37,911 nucleotides of DNA from Microbacterium sp. T32 (GTDB lineage Bacteria > Actinomycetota > Actinomycetes > Actinomycetales > Microbacteriaceae). A program made the translations under genes and the position numbers. Numbering within the stretch: position 1 is the first letter of the stretch; every line of letters starts with the position of its first letter. Below are positions 28,275 to 36,917 of the stretch, piece by piece. Location: the NCBI RefSeq assembly GCF_001619615.1, contig NZ_LQQP01000032.1, positions 1-37,911 on the forward strand. Direction: 5' to 3'. The notes under the pieces are model-generated. The model had not been told where the DNA came from. It saw nothing but the letters and a program-made list of their open reading frames with translations, and made no database searches.

Positions 28275-29471
28275 CTACGAAGTCGGTTCCGACTCGTCGG
28301 GATCGGTGTTGAGGGAAGCTACAAAGCTATCCGCGATCACCTGTGCAGTCTGCTCAATCTGCCACGGGCGGGCACCGAGTTCCGCGAGCGCGTCAGAGAT
28401 CGACTCGGTGGTCACCTCGGCCGGGGGAGTCCACGCCACGCGGCGGAGCGTCTCGGGGGTGAGGAGGTTCTCGGTCGGCATCCGGAGCTCTTCCGCCCGC
28501 GCCTCCACCGCCGGTCGCGCGGCCTTGAGCCGGCGGTCGGCCTCGGGGTTGCGATCGGCCCACGCGCGCGGCGGCGGCAGCGTGTCGCTGGGGACGCGGT
28601 CCGGCGGCAGGTCGGTGGCCTCGCGCCCGGCGACGATCGCGTTCCACCAGCGGTCCAGCTGCGTGCGGCTCGCGCGTCCGTTGAACTCCTTCACGCCCGC
28701 GAGCGCCTGCTTGCTCTGCGGATCCGCCAGCACCGCCGCGACCAGCGCACGGTCGGGCACGAGGCGGCCGGGGGCGACGTCCTGCTCGCGCGCGTAGTCC
28801 TCGCGCGCCTGCCAGAGGGACCGGGCGACCGCGAGCGAGCGGCGGCCGCGCACGGTGTGCAGTCCACTCAGGCGACGCCACGGGTCGTCGCGCGGGGGCT
28901 TCGGGAGCCGCTCGAGCACGGCCTGGAACTCCTGCCGCGCGAACTCCGTCTTCTGCTGCTCGTCGAGCTCGTCGGCGAGCTTGTCGCGGACGTCGATGAG
29001 GTGCTCGACGTCGAGCGCGGCGTACTCCAGCCAGGACGGCGGCAGCGGACGCGTCGACCAGTCGGCCGCGGAGTGCGCCTTGGCGAGCGTGATTCCGAGG
29101 GTCTCCTCGACGACCGCGCCGAGACCGACGCGCTCGTGTCCGAGCAGACGCGCGCCCAGTTCGGTGTCGAAGATCACCGGCGGCTCGAGACCCCGCTCGC
29201 GCAGCGACGGCAGATCCTGGCTCGCGGCGTGGAAGACCCACTCCGCGCCGCCGATCGCCTGCTGCAGCGGGGAGAAGTCCTCGATCGTCGAGGGATCGAA
29301 CAGGAACACTCCGGCCTCGCGCCGGAAGACCTGGATCAGGTACGCGCGCTGCGAGTACCGGAACCCCGAGGCGCGTTCGACGTCGACGGCGACGGGACCG
29401 ATCCCGGATGCCAGCGACTCCGACGCCGCGGCGAGACCGGCGGCATCCTCGATGACGGTGTACTCAACCAC
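28275..29471 (-). CDS. rnd: Ribonuclease D-like 3'-5' exonuclease with HRDC domain
   Basis: 398 residues. DEDD exonuclease: motif I VAVDVERASG (Asp30, Glu32), motif II HAASQDLPSL (Asp86), motif III WLEYAALDVEHLIDV (Tyr150, Asp154), which gives the DEDDy set. An HRDC domain follows (about 205-280), then a C-terminal helical region. RNase D trims 3' ends of tRNA and other stable RNAs. The GTG at 29471 (VVEYTVIEDAAG) overlaps the DUF3000 stop by several bases and has GGAGG 8 bases upstream. Actinobacterial versions are commonly encoded right after DUF3000. Confidence 0.88.
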   Translation of the reverse strand: MVEYTVIEDAAGLAAASESLASGIGPVAVDVERASGFRYSQRAYLIQVFRREAGVFLFDPSTIEDFSPLQQAIGGAEWVFHAASQDLPSLRERGLEPPVIFDTELGARLLGHERVGLGAVVEETLGITLAKAHSAADWSTRPLPPSWLEYAALDVEHLIDVRDKLADELDEQQKTEFARQEFQAVLERLPKPPRDDPWRRLSGLHTVRGRRSLAVARSLWQAREDYAREQDVAPGRLVPDRALVAAVLADPQSKQALAGVKEFNGRASRTQLDRWWNAIVAGREATDLPPDRVPSDTLPPPRAWADRNPEADRRLKAARPAVEARAEELRMPTENLLTPETLRRVAWTPPAEVTTESISDALAELGARPWQIEQTAQVIADSFVASLNTDPDESEPTS

Positions 29472-30054
29472 GCGGGGGCCTCCGGGCTCCGAGGACCGCG
29501 ACACCCTCGGACCCCGGGGGGAGTCCGGCGAGCATGCAGACCAACTCAGCCCACGCCTCCAGGTGCGGGCGAAACGGACCGCGCGGCGACCACGACGCGC
29601 GGAGTTCGATCTGTGACCCTTCGCCCTGCGCCGCGAGCGCACCGAAGCCGGTCGACAGCGTCTTCGTCGCCGTCCCCGATTCGGAGTGGCGCTCGGCGCC
29701 GCGCGAGTCGAGGGCGTCGATGAGCCACGACCACGCGACCTCCGCGAGCAGGGGGTCGATCCCGATCTCCGGCTCGAGCGGGGCCTGCGCGAAGCACACG
29801 ACGCGCCACGCCCCGCCCCACGGCTCCGGCTCCTCCGGGTCGTGGAGCAGGATGAAGCGGCCCGTACCGAACGGCGAGTCCGTCGCGTGCGCATCGGGGC
29901 GCACGTCGCCGGCCAGCGCGAGCGACTGCGGCGCGAGGCCCGACGGCGAGGGGATCTCGCGCACGACGAAGTCGTCGCGGAACTCGGTCGCGCGCAACTC
30001 GTCGGCCGCCCGGGCGAAGGCGGTCGCCGCCTCGGGAGAGCGGGGGTCAGTCAC
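29464..30054 (-). CDS. DUF3000 family protein
   Basis: 196 residues. Actinobacterial family of unknown function, normally upstream of the RNase D-like gene as here. Characteristic segments: ELRATEFRDDFVVREIPSPSGLAPQSLALAGDV, GRFILLHDPEEPEPWGGAWRVVCFAQAPLEPEIG and RASWSPRGPFRPHLEAWAELVCMLAGLPP. GTG 30054 is 6 bases after the minus-strand box TAGTCT, so the transcript is probably leaderless. Divergent from the hydrolase gene by 25 bp with overlapping -10 boxes. Confidence 0.9.
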   Translation of the reverse strand: MTDPRSPEAATAFARAADELRATEFRDDFVVREIPSPSGLAPQSLALAGDVRPDAHATDSPFGTGRFILLHDPEEPEPWGGAWRVVCFAQAPLEPEIGIDPLLAEVAWSWLIDALDSRGAERHSESGTATKTLSTGFGALAAQGEGSQIELRASWSPRGPFRPHLEAWAELVCMLAGLPPGSEGVAVLGARRPPRG

Positions 30055-30060
30055 GCCGAC

Positions 30061-30070
30061 AGACTAGAGT
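30061..30070. promoter_or_regulatory. Overlapping divergent -10 boxes (DUF3000 / hydrolase)
   Basis: Sequence AGACTAGAGT. Minus strand: TAGTCT (30066-30061), 6 bases before GTG 30054. Plus strand: TAGAGT (30065-30070), 9 bases before ATG 30080. The two boxes share the central TA. Confidence 0.5.
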
Positions 30071-30079
30071 GAGGCCTCG

Positions 30080-31288
30080 ATGAACGCTCCCAGGCGCGCC
30101 GCGAGGCGCCGTGCCCCGCACCCCGCGGCCGCACCGCTGCGGATCGCCGTCACCGCCCTCAGCGCCGCTCTCGCGGTGAGCGCGACCGCCCTCGGCGCGG
30201 TCTCGCTGCGCATGGCTCGCACGGTCCTCACCCCGGCGGCCCGCCGGCCCGACGTGCGGCTGCTGGGGCTCGATCCCGCCGCGCAGACCATCACCCTCGA
30301 GCGCACCGACGACACGGCCCTGCCCGGCCGTTACGGCCTGTTCACCACCGGCAGCGCCGACTACCTCCGGGTCGGCTCCGTCGTGAAGGACGACGGCGCG
30401 AGCGTGACCCGCAAGCTGCTGACCCATGTCCCCGCCGACGCGCATCTCACGCCCGCCGCGGCCTTCAGCGGCTGGTACTACGACAAGCCCGAGGATCTGC
30501 AGATCCCGTATCGGAACGCGCTCATCGGCACACCGGTCGGCCCATGCCCCGCGTGGGAATTCCCGGCGGCGGTCGACAGCGACGTGTGGGTGATCCAGGT
30601 GCACGGCCGAGGGACCACGCGCTCCGAGGCCCTGCGCGCCGTGCCGGTGTTCCACGAGCTCGGCATCACGAGCCTCCTCGTCTCGTACCGCAACGACGGC
30701 GAGGCTCCGAGGAGCCGGACGGGCACGTACGCCCTCGGCGCGACCGAGTGGCGGGACGTGGATGCCGCGATCGGCTACGCCCGACGTCAGGGCGCGCGCC
30801 GCGTCCTGCTCATGGGCTGGTCGATGGGCGGTGCGATCGTGCTCCAGACCGAGTTCTCGTCACCGCACCGCGACGTGATCGTCGGGCTCGTCCTCGAGTC
30901 GCCGGTCGCCGACTGGCGGACCGTGCTGCGGTACCAGAGCCGCCTCCTGCGGTTGCCCGGCGTCGTCCTCGCGTTCGCGCAGCAGATCCTCGGGTCCGAC
31001 TGGGGCGCCGTGCTCACGCGCAGCGGATCGGCCATCCCGCTGGACGGACTCGACGCCGTCGCCCGCGCCGCCGAGCTGCGGCATCCCATCCTGCTCCTGC
31101 ACAGCGACGACGACGGCTTCGTTCCGAGCGACGCGTCGCACGCCCTCGCCGAGGCACGGCCCGATCTCGTGACGATGGAGACCTTCGCGGTCGCCCGCCA
31201 CACGAAGCTGTGGAACTACGACGAGACGCGCTGGACCCGCGCGATCCAGGGCTGGGTGCGCGCGCGGGGACTCGCCACCGAGGACTGA
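30080..31288 (+). CDS. Membrane-anchored alpha/beta hydrolase
   Basis: 402 residues. A basic N-terminus precedes one hydrophobic helix (about 21-43), so the enzyme is probably anchored with its catalytic domain outside. Catalytic triad: Ser248 in GWSMGG, an Asp in the HSDDDGFV cluster (343-345), and His374 in VARHTKLWNYD. An HGRG motif (175-178) forms the oxyanion hole. Related to BAAT/acyl-CoA-like and prolyl-oligopeptidase-like hydrolases of unknown substrate. ATG 30080 is 9 bases after TAGAGT, so nearly leaderless. Its end is 4 bp from the convergent sufE stop. Confidence 0.82.
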   Translation: MNAPRRAARRRAPHPAAAPLRIAVTALSAALAVSATALGAVSLRMARTVLTPAARRPDVRLLGLDPAAQTITLERTDDTALPGRYGLFTTGSADYLRVGSVVKDDGASVTRKLLTHVPADAHLTPAAAFSGWYYDKPEDLQIPYRNALIGTPVGPCPAWEFPAAVDSDVWVIQVHGRGTTRSEALRAVPVFHELGITSLLVSYRNDGEAPRSRTGTYALGATEWRDVDAAIGYARRQGARRVLLMGWSMGGAIVLQTEFSSPHRDVIVGLVLESPVADWRTVLRYQSRLLRLPGVVLAFAQQILGSDWGAVLTRSGSAIPLDGLDAVARAAELRHPILLLHSDDDGFVPSDASHALAEARPDLVTMETFAVARHTKLWNYDETRWTRAIQGWVRARGLATED

Positions 31289-31292
31289 CGGA

Positions 31293-31733
31293 TCAGAGAC
31301 CGCTCTTGGCACGCACCTGACGCTTTGCGCGCATGAGCATGCCGGTCATCCCGGCGATGCGCAGCGGGCTCACCGCGCGCGTCAGACCGATGCTCTGCGG
31401 GAAGTCGTCGGGGACCGCGAGCACTTCCTCGGCGGACAGACCCGTGAGTCCCTGCGCCAGGATGCTGGCGAAACCACGCGTCGTGGGGGCTTCGGCCGGC
31501 GCCGTCGCGTGCATGGCCACGCGGCCGGCGTCGTCGACGTCGACCACGATGTACACCGGCGACTGGCACTCGGCGACCCGCTCGCACATCTCGGGGTGAT
31601 CCGCGTACTCGGCCGGGACGTCGGGCAGCTCGTGCGAGAACTCCAGGAGGAGCTGCAGACGGTCGGGCTCGTCGAGCTCGAGGAACTCGTCACGGATCTC
31701 GGCGAGGCGGGCGGGGAGCGTGTTCTCGGACAT
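31293..31733 (-). CDS. sufE: SufE family Fe-S cluster assembly protein
   Basis: 146 residues. Accepts persulfide sulfur from the cysteine desulfurase SufS. The acceptor cysteine is Cys56 in RVAECQSPVYIVVDVD; downstream GFASILAQGLTGLSAEEVLAVPDDF is the family signature. Cys50 nearby is extra. The start at ATG 31733 follows the sseA stop by 34 bp on the same strand, so a sulfur-transfer pair with the upstream rhodanese is likely. No SufS gene is in the window. Confidence 0.9.
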   Translation of the reverse strand: MSENTLPARLAEIRDEFLELDEPDRLQLLLEFSHELPDVPAEYADHPEMCERVAECQSPVYIVVDVDDAGRVAMHATAPAEAPTTRGFASILAQGLTGLSAEEVLAVPDDFPQSIGLTRAVSPLRIAGMTGMLMRAKRQVRAKSGL

Positions 31734-31767
31734 CACCGTCAGTCTCCCACGCCCGCGACGCGCGGGC

Positions 31768-32670
31768 TCAGCGGGTCGGAGCCTCGCCCGGCTCGGACCC
31801 GGACACGATCGGCACGCGCACCGCACTGCCCCACTCGGTCCACGAGCCGTCGTAGTTGCGGACGTCCTCGAAGCCGAGCAGGTGCTTCAGGACGAACCAG
31901 GTGTGGCTGGAGCGCTCACCGATGCGGCAGTACGCCACGATCTTGTCGCCGTCCTTCAGACCGGCGCCGTCGCGGTAGATGGCATCCAGTTCCTCGCGGG
32001 ACTTGAAACCGCCGTCCTCCGCGACGGCCTTGGCCCACGGAACGCTCTGCGCGCTGGGGATGTGTCCGGCGCGGAGCGCGCCCTCTTCGGGGTAGGCCGG
32101 CGCGGAGGTGCGCTCGCCCGAGTACTCCTCGGGGGAGCGGACGTCGATGAGGGGGTTCCCGAGGTGCGCGAGCACGTCGTCCTTGTAGGCGCGGATGAGC
32201 GTGTCATCGCGCTCCACGATCGGGTACTCGACCGGCTCGCGGGTCGTCGGCTCGGTCGTGATCGGGCGACCCTCGGCGATCCACTTGTCACGGCCGCCGT
32301 CGAGGAGGCGCACGTCCTCGTGTCCGAAGAGCGAGAACACCCACAGCGCGTAGGCGGCCCACCAGTTGTTCTTGTCGCCGTAGATGACGACGGTGTCGTC
32401 ACGCGCGATGCCCTTGCGGCTCAGGAGCTCGGCGAAGCCCTCGCCGTCGAGGTAGTCGCGGACGACGGGGTCGTTGAGCTCGGTGTGCCAGTCGACCTTC
32501 ACGGCGCCCGGGATGTGGCCCGTCTCGTACAGCAGCACGTCTTCGTCGGACTCGACGACGACGAGCCCCGGCTGACCGAGGCGTTCCTGCAGCCAGTCGC
32601 CGCTCACGAGACGGCCGGGCTCGGCGTACGCGGCGAACTTGGAAGAGCTGGTGTCGAACTCGACGGTCAC
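31768..32670 (-). CDS. sseA: Thiosulfate/3-mercaptopyruvate sulfurtransferase (rhodanese)
   Basis: 300 residues with two rhodanese domains. The first (about 21-140) is inactive and the second carries the persulfide cysteine Cys248 in the loop CRIGERSS. Domain signatures: [16 protein letters not shown] and [16 protein letters not shown]. The family transfers sulfur from thiosulfate or mercaptopyruvate to thiophiles. The GTG at 32670 has GGAGAC 4 bases upstream. In an operon with sufE, which suggests a role in supplying sulfur for Fe-S assembly. Divergent from zapE. Confidence 0.92.
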   Translation of the reverse strand: MTVEFDTSSSKFAAYAEPGRLVSGDWLQERLGQPGLVVVESDEDVLLYETGHIPGAVKVDWHTELNDPVVRDYLDGEGFAELLSRKGIARDDTVVIYGDKNNWWAAYALWVFSLFGHEDVRLLDGGRDKWIAEGRPITTEPTTREPVEYPIVERDDTLIRAYKDDVLAHLGNPLIDVRSPEEYSGERTSAPAYPEEGALRAGHIPSAQSVPWAKAVAEDGGFKSREELDAIYRDGAGLKDGDKIVAYCRIGERSSHTWFVLKHLLGFEDVRNYDGSWTEWGSAVRVPIVSGSEPGEAPTR

Positions 32671-32787
32671 GATGTCTCCTCGGTCGGGGTGATGGAGCGG
32701 GCGGCGTAGGGTGGAAACCGCACTTCGACCCTAGGTCCGCCACGTCGAAGCAGGCACCTTCCCGTAAGACTGCGACACAGGACGGCC

Positions 32788-33825
32788 ATGACCTCCACGC
32801 CCGCGACGACCGGTGTCGTCCACCTCGTCGATCGCGAGCCCGCCATCTCCGGCGCCGAGATGGTGAGCGCTCTCGTGCCTCCGCCGCAGTTCGACGGCGC
32901 GACCTTCGAGTCGTATCGCGCGGATGCCGCCTACCCGTCGCAGCAGGAGGCGAAGGAGCTGCTCGAGGCGTTCGCGAGCCTGCGCAGCGCACCGGTCAAG
33001 AAGGGCGGTTTCTTCCGACGTGCGGAGAAGACGCCGCCGGCGAAGCCCGGCGTGTACCTCGACGGCGGTTTCGGTGTCGGCAAGACCCACCTCCTCGCGT
33101 CGATCTACCACGCGATGCCGGCCCGCCGGAAGTACTTCGGCTCGTTCATCGAGTACACCGCTCTGGTCGGCGTCCTCGGGTACGCGAAGGCGGTCGAGCT
33201 CTTCCGCGGGTCCGACCTCCTCTGCATCGACGAGTTCGAGCTCGACGACCCCGGCGACACGATGGTGATGACGCGGCTGCTCGGTGAGCTCGTGGCATCC
33301 GGGACCCGTCTCGCGGCGACGTCCAACACCCCGCCCAACGCCCTGGGCGAGGGGCGCTTCGCCGCGCAGGACTTCCTGCGCGAGATCCAGTCGATGGCCG
33401 ACAGCTTCCGCACGATCCGTATCGACGGCACCGATTTCCGCCAGCGCGCCATCGACGGCGAGGCCCGTGTCCTCTCCGACGCGGAGTACGCCGAAGCGAT
33501 CCAGGATGCCGCCGCCCGCGGCGTCGCGACCGACGACGGGTTCGGCGAGGTCGTGGCCCATCTCGCGCGCGTGCACCCGTCGCGATTCATCCGCCTCATC
33601 GACGGCGTCGACACCGTCGGCCTCCGCGACGTGCACGTGCTGCACGACCAGTCCGCGGCGCTGCGCCTCGTCGCGTTCGTCGACCGCGCGTACGACGCGC
33701 AGATCCCGATCAGGGCGACCGGCGTTCCGCTCAACACCGTGTTCTCGGACGAGATGCTCGCGGGCGGCTATCGGAAGAAATACCTCCGCGCCGTGTCACG
33801 TCTCGTGGCGCTCACGCACGCCTGA
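32788..33825 (+). CDS. zapE: Cell division protein ZapE (AFG1-like ATPase)
   Basis: 345 residues. P-loop ATPase of the AFG1/ZapE family: Walker A GGFGVGKT (93-100), Walker B LLCIDEFEL (from 144), sensor region AATSNTPPN. In E. coli ZapE binds FtsZ and destabilises the ring under stress; in actinobacteria it is less studied. Second FtsZ-linked gene here besides sepH. ATG 32788 lies 76 bases after a TAGGGT box (32707-32712). A small hairpin follows the stop. Confidence 0.9.
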   Translation: MTSTPATTGVVHLVDREPAISGAEMVSALVPPPQFDGATFESYRADAAYPSQQEAKELLEAFASLRSAPVKKGGFFRRAEKTPPAKPGVYLDGGFGVGKTHLLASIYHAMPARRKYFGSFIEYTALVGVLGYAKAVELFRGSDLLCIDEFELDDPGDTMVMTRLLGELVASGTRLAATSNTPPNALGEGRFAAQDFLREIQSMADSFRTIRIDGTDFRQRAIDGEARVLSDAEYAEAIQDAAARGVATDDGFGEVVAHLARVHPSRFIRLIDGVDTVGLRDVHVLHDQSAALRLVAFVDRAYDAQIPIRATGVPLNTVFSDEMLAGGYRKKYLRAVSRLVALTHA

Positions 33826-33830
33826 TCGGT

Positions 33831-33863
33831 CGTTTCAGCGAGGCTTCGCGGCGACGCGAAACG
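33831..33863. terminator. Possible hairpin after zapE
   Basis: CGTTTC(a)GCG (33831-33840) can pair with CGCGAAACG (33855-33863) with one bulged base and a 14-base loop. No T-tract. It abuts the amt control region. Confidence 0.4.
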
Positions 33864-33888
33864 CGATGTTTACATGACTCTGGCCGCT

Positions 33889-33904
33889 GTAACGTGCTCG
33901 AAAC
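33889..33904 (+). promoter_or_regulatory. GlnR-like box upstream of amt
   Basis: GTAAC-N6-GAAAC matches the actinobacterial GlnR half-box gTnAC-N6-GaAAC at every specified base. It lies 90 bases before amt, whose orthologues are GlnR targets in Streptomyces. TAACGT inside it could be a -10 box. A weaker GAAAC-N6-TTTAC lies at 33858-33873. Confidence 0.5.
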
Positions 33905-33993
33905 ACGATTCCCACGCCGATGGAAACCGGGGCTGGGAACACTGAGGGGACCCGACGCTACAGCTGCGTCCCTTCAGAGAGGTTCTCTTCGAG

Positions 33994-35262
33994 ATGGATC
34001 AAGGCAACACCGCATTCATCCTGATTGGAGCGGCACTCGTGCTGCTCATGACGCCAGGACTCGCGTTCTTCTACGGCGGACTCGTCAAGGCCAAGAGCGT
34101 CATCAGCATGATGATGATGAGCTTCGGCGCCATGGGACTCATCGGAGTCCTGTGGGTGCTGTACGGCTACGCGATCGCTTTCCCGGCCACGGACGTCGGC
34201 GTGACCAACGCTCCCTGGACGATCGACTGGAACGAGCTCGGCCTCGCCAGCCTGCTCGAGGCGCCCGAGGGCGCCGCCTACCCGCCCCTGGCGTTCGTCG
34301 CCTTCCAGGCCACGTTCGCGATCATCACCGTCGCGCTGGTCTCGGGCGCCATCGCTGACCGCGCCAAGTTCGGCTCGTGGATGATCTTCGCCTTCCTGTG
34401 GGCGACGATCGTCTACTTCCCGGTCGCCAGCTGGGTGTTCAACTTCGGTCTCGCCGATGGTGCGTTCTCTTACGGCGGCTGGATCACCCACGGTCTGCAG
34501 GACGTCTTCGGCGTCGGCGCGATCGACTTCGCCGGTGGTACTGCGGTCCACATCAACGCCGGTGCGGCAGCTCTCGCTCTCGCGCTCGTCCTCGGCAAGC
34601 GCGTCGGCTTCCAGAAGGGCGCCCACGTCCCCCACAACCCGCCGTTCGTCCTGCTCGGCGCGGGTCTGCTGTGGTTCGGCTGGTTCGGCTTCAACGCGGG
34701 CTCGGAGCTCGCGGCCGACAACACGGCTTCGCTCGCGTTCGTCAACACGCTCGCCGCTCCCGCCGCGGCGCTGCTCAGCTGGCTGGTCGTCGAGAAGATC
34801 CGCGACGGAAAGCCCACCTCGGTCGGTGCCGCGTCGGGTGCCGTCGCCGGTCTGGTCGCCATCACCCCCGCCTGCGGTTCGCTGACGCCCTTCTGGGCCA
34901 TCGTCCTCGGACTCCTCGCCGGTGTCGTCTGCGCTCTGGCTGTCGACCTGAAGTTCAAGCTCGGCTTCGATGACTCGCTCGACGTCGTGGGTGTCCACCT
35001 CGTCGGTGGTCTGCTCGGAACCCTGTACCTGGGCTTCTTCGCCAACACGACCGGCCTCATCTACAGCGGCCAGTTCACGCAGCTGCTGGTGCAGGCGATC
35101 GCCGCCTTCACGGTTCTGATCTACTCCTTTGTCCTGGCCTTCATCATCGGCTTCGCGATCGAGAAGACGATCGGCTTCCGCGTCAAGAACGAGGACGAGA
35201 TCGCCGGTATCGACACCGTGGTGCACGGTGAAGAGGGCTACGTCCTCACCGACGCCCGCTGA
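33994..35262 (+). CDS. amt: Ammonium transporter (Amt/MEP family)
   Basis: 422 residues, eleven or so membrane helices. Amt marks: FFYGGLVKAKSVISMMMMSF near the N-terminus, signature DFAGGTAVHINAGAAAL with the first pore histidine, WFGWFGFNAGSELAADN, and the second pore histidine in DVVGVHLVGGLLGTLY. Conducts ammonium/ammonia through a trimeric channel and is normally gated by a PII protein; no glnK follows, so the regulator is encoded elsewhere. GAGAG upstream serves as ribosome binding site. Monocistronic, with a GlnR-like box before and a strong terminator after. Confidence 0.96.
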   Translation: MDQGNTAFILIGAALVLLMTPGLAFFYGGLVKAKSVISMMMMSFGAMGLIGVLWVLYGYAIAFPATDVGVTNAPWTIDWNELGLASLLEAPEGAAYPPLAFVAFQATFAIITVALVSGAIADRAKFGSWMIFAFLWATIVYFPVASWVFNFGLADGAFSYGGWITHGLQDVFGVGAIDFAGGTAVHINAGAAALALALVLGKRVGFQKGAHVPHNPPFVLLGAGLLWFGWFGFNAGSELAADNTASLAFVNTLAAPAAALLSWLVVEKIRDGKPTSVGAASGAVAGLVAITPACGSLTPFWAIVLGLLAGVVCALAVDLKFKLGFDDSLDVVGVHLVGGLLGTLYLGFFANTTGLIYSGQFTQLLVQAIAAFTVLIYSFVLAFIIGFAIEKTIGFRVKNEDEIAGIDTVVHGEEGYVLTDAR

Positions 35263-35275
35263 TACGCACTCCCCA

Positions 35276-35317
35276 GAGAACGGGGCGTCACGGATTCGTC
35301 CGTGGCGCCCCGTTCTT
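35276..35317. terminator. Strong terminator after amt with TTCG tetraloop
   Basis: Arms 35278-35294 and 35299-35315 (17 bp, one G-T pair, extending one or two bases further out) around loop TTCG, 15 bases after the amt stop. Confidence 0.85.
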
Positions 35318-35347
35318 CGTGCGCGCGGGCGGGCGCACGAGGTTGCC

Positions 35348-35353
35348 TAGGGT
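35348..35353 (+). promoter_or_regulatory. -10 box of the PemK-like gene (leaderless type)
   Basis: TAGGGT, exactly 6 bases before ATG 35360. Confidence 0.5.
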
Positions 35354-35359
35354 GGCGGT

Positions 35360-35905
35360 ATGGGAACCGCCTCACGCCTCGTGTCTGCCCTGCTGCGCGC
35401 TTTTCGGCCGTCCACAGAGTCTCGGCGCCCCTCCGCGCCGCCCAGGCCCGCTCAGGGCTCGGGTTCGCCCGCAACGCTGAGGCCGGGGCAGGGCGCCGGT
35501 GTGACCGCGACCGTCGAGATCGCCCCGCCGCGGCGTCTGACGCTGACGTACGCACCCGAGCGGGACGGCGCGCCCGACGGCGGCGAGATCGTGTGGACGT
35601 GGGTGCCGTACGAGGAGCGCGACGGACGCGGCAAGGACCGCCCGGTGCTCATCATCGGACGAGCGGATGCCGCCCGCTCCTACGCCGTCCGCCTCACCAG
35701 CAAGCCCCACGCCGGCGATCGCGACTACCTCGCGCTGGGCACGGGGGAGTGGGACCCGCAGCGCCGCCCGTCGTGGGTCGACATCGAGCAGCTCTACCTC
35801 GTGCACGACGCCGGCATGCGGCGCGAGGCCGCGGCACTGGATCGGCGTCGCTTCGAGGGCGTGGCATCCGCTCTCCGCGCCCGCTACGGCTGGACGCTGG
35901 GCTAG
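35360..35905 (+). CDS. PemK/MazF-like protein without antitoxin
   Basis: 181 residues. From about residue 72 it resembles the PemK/MazF fold: GGEIVWTWVPYEERDGRGKDRPVL, then YAVRLTSKPHAGDRDYLALG. The first 50 residues are a disordered Arg/Pro/Ser-rich extension preceded by a short hydrophobic stretch. Classical MazF proteins are mRNA interferases partnered with an antitoxin encoded just upstream; here there is none in either direction. This long, solitary form is common in actinobacteria and toxicity should not be assumed. The start is set by a TAGGGT box 6 bases upstream. Confidence 0.75.
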   Translation: MGTASRLVSALLRAFRPSTESRRPSAPPRPAQGSGSPATLRPGQGAGVTATVEIAPPRRLTLTYAPERDGAPDGGEIVWTWVPYEERDGRGKDRPVLIIGRADAARSYAVRLTSKPHAGDRDYLALGTGEWDPQRRPSWVDIEQLYLVHDAGMRREAAALDRRRFEGVASALRARYGWTLG

Positions 35906-35941
35906 GCCGCGAGCCCGCTCCAACGTCCGGCACGGCAATGT

Positions 35942-36829
35942 TCAGAAGCCCACCGCGGCGACCGCGTAGTCGGCTTGCTCGGGCGTGAACTTCTCGAAGA
36001 TGAGCTGGTCGTAAAGGCCCTGCCGGGAGAACGACATGTTTCGTAGATACTCGTTCGCCTTGGCCGCGGCCTGCTGGTTCCAGTCCGGTGCGACGGTGTC
36101 GACGCCGTACTCCGCGTCAGCCGTCGGGAATCCTTCGTACTCGAGCTGGCCGATCAATCCCTGGCGCGAGAAGGACATGACATTGAGGTACTCCCGAGCC
36201 TTTGCCACAGCGTTTCGCTGGCTGAGGGTTCCCACGGGCTGCGGGGCCGCGGGCGGCGCAGGGTTCACGGGCTGCGGCGCCGCCGGCGCCTGAGGTGCCG
36301 GGGCCTGCGGCTGCTCCTGCTGCGGGGAGGGCTGTTCGGACTCGACCGCGTTCTGGTCGGTCGCCGGCGGTGCAGCGGCGGGCGGCTGCTCCGCGGCGCC
36401 GGGGGCGGGCTGGTCGGTGGCGGACGAGACCTGCCCCGCTTGCGCGCCGACCGGCGTCGTCACACCGGCCACGGCGCTGGTGGACATCACGCCGATGAAG
36501 ACCGACAGGATGCTGAGCGCGAGCCCCCATCCGGCGGCGGCCCGGGGACGGTTCGCCAAGGTGAGCCCGATGATGCCGAGAACGAGAGCCGCCAGGGTGA
36601 TGAGCCAGGTCAGCACGATCGCGTAGGGGATCGCCGCCAGCGCGGCGGCCACGATCCCGACGATCAGAGCCGCCACCCCGACGCCGTTCGTGTACGGCTG
36701 CAGGGGAACGAAGGGCGCCAGGGGAGGCCGCTTCTCGAAGGACCATCTCTGCCCATCCCAGTACCGTTCGAGGGTGTCGGTATCGGGGTCGGGATACCAA
36801 CCGGCAGGAGGCAGGGAAGGCGACGTCAT
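35942..36829 (-). CDS. DUF2510 membrane protein with two C-terminal Ltp domains
   Basis: 295 residues. N-terminal DUF2510 motif PPAGWYPDPDTDTLERYWDGQRW (residues 7-29), three hydrophobic helices (about 50-92 and 101-123), a disordered Pro/Gln/Ala linker (124-200), then two tandem Ltp-type repeats (about 204-249 and 250-295). Each repeat has the hallmark A..A..YL..MSFSRQGL..QL..E.F....A.Y.V. Ltp domains are named after a streptococcal phage lipoprotein that blocks DNA injection by other phages, but they also occur on chromosomes. ATG 36829 fits the DUF2510 start; the frame remains open to 36859. Last chromosomal gene before the tRNA fragment. Confidence 0.8.
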   Translation of the reverse strand: MTSPSLPPAGWYPDPDTDTLERYWDGQRWSFEKRPPLAPFVPLQPYTNGVGVAALIVGIVAAALAAIPYAIVLTWLITLAALVLGIIGLTLANRPRAAAGWGLALSILSVFIGVMSTSAVAGVTTPVGAQAGQVSSATDQPAPGAAEQPPAAAPPATDQNAVESEQPSPQQEQPQAPAPQAPAAPQPVNPAPPAAPQPVGTLSQRNAVAKAREYLNVMSFSRQGLIGQLEYEGFPTADAEYGVDTVAPDWNQQAAAKANEYLRNMSFSRQGLYDQLIFEKFTPEQADYAVAAVGF

Positions 36830-36917
36830 AGCGCGCAGCGTAACGACAGGCGACGACATCGCGGTGAACGAGTGTGCCGCGCTCGCGAACCGGCGGCGGA
36901 GAGAGATGTGAAGGGGC

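Noticed and set aside
32707..32733. Two TAGGGT boxes facing each other between sseA and zapE
   Set aside because: Both could be -10 boxes, but they would drive converging transcripts over each other, and neither has a -35; not called as separate promoters.
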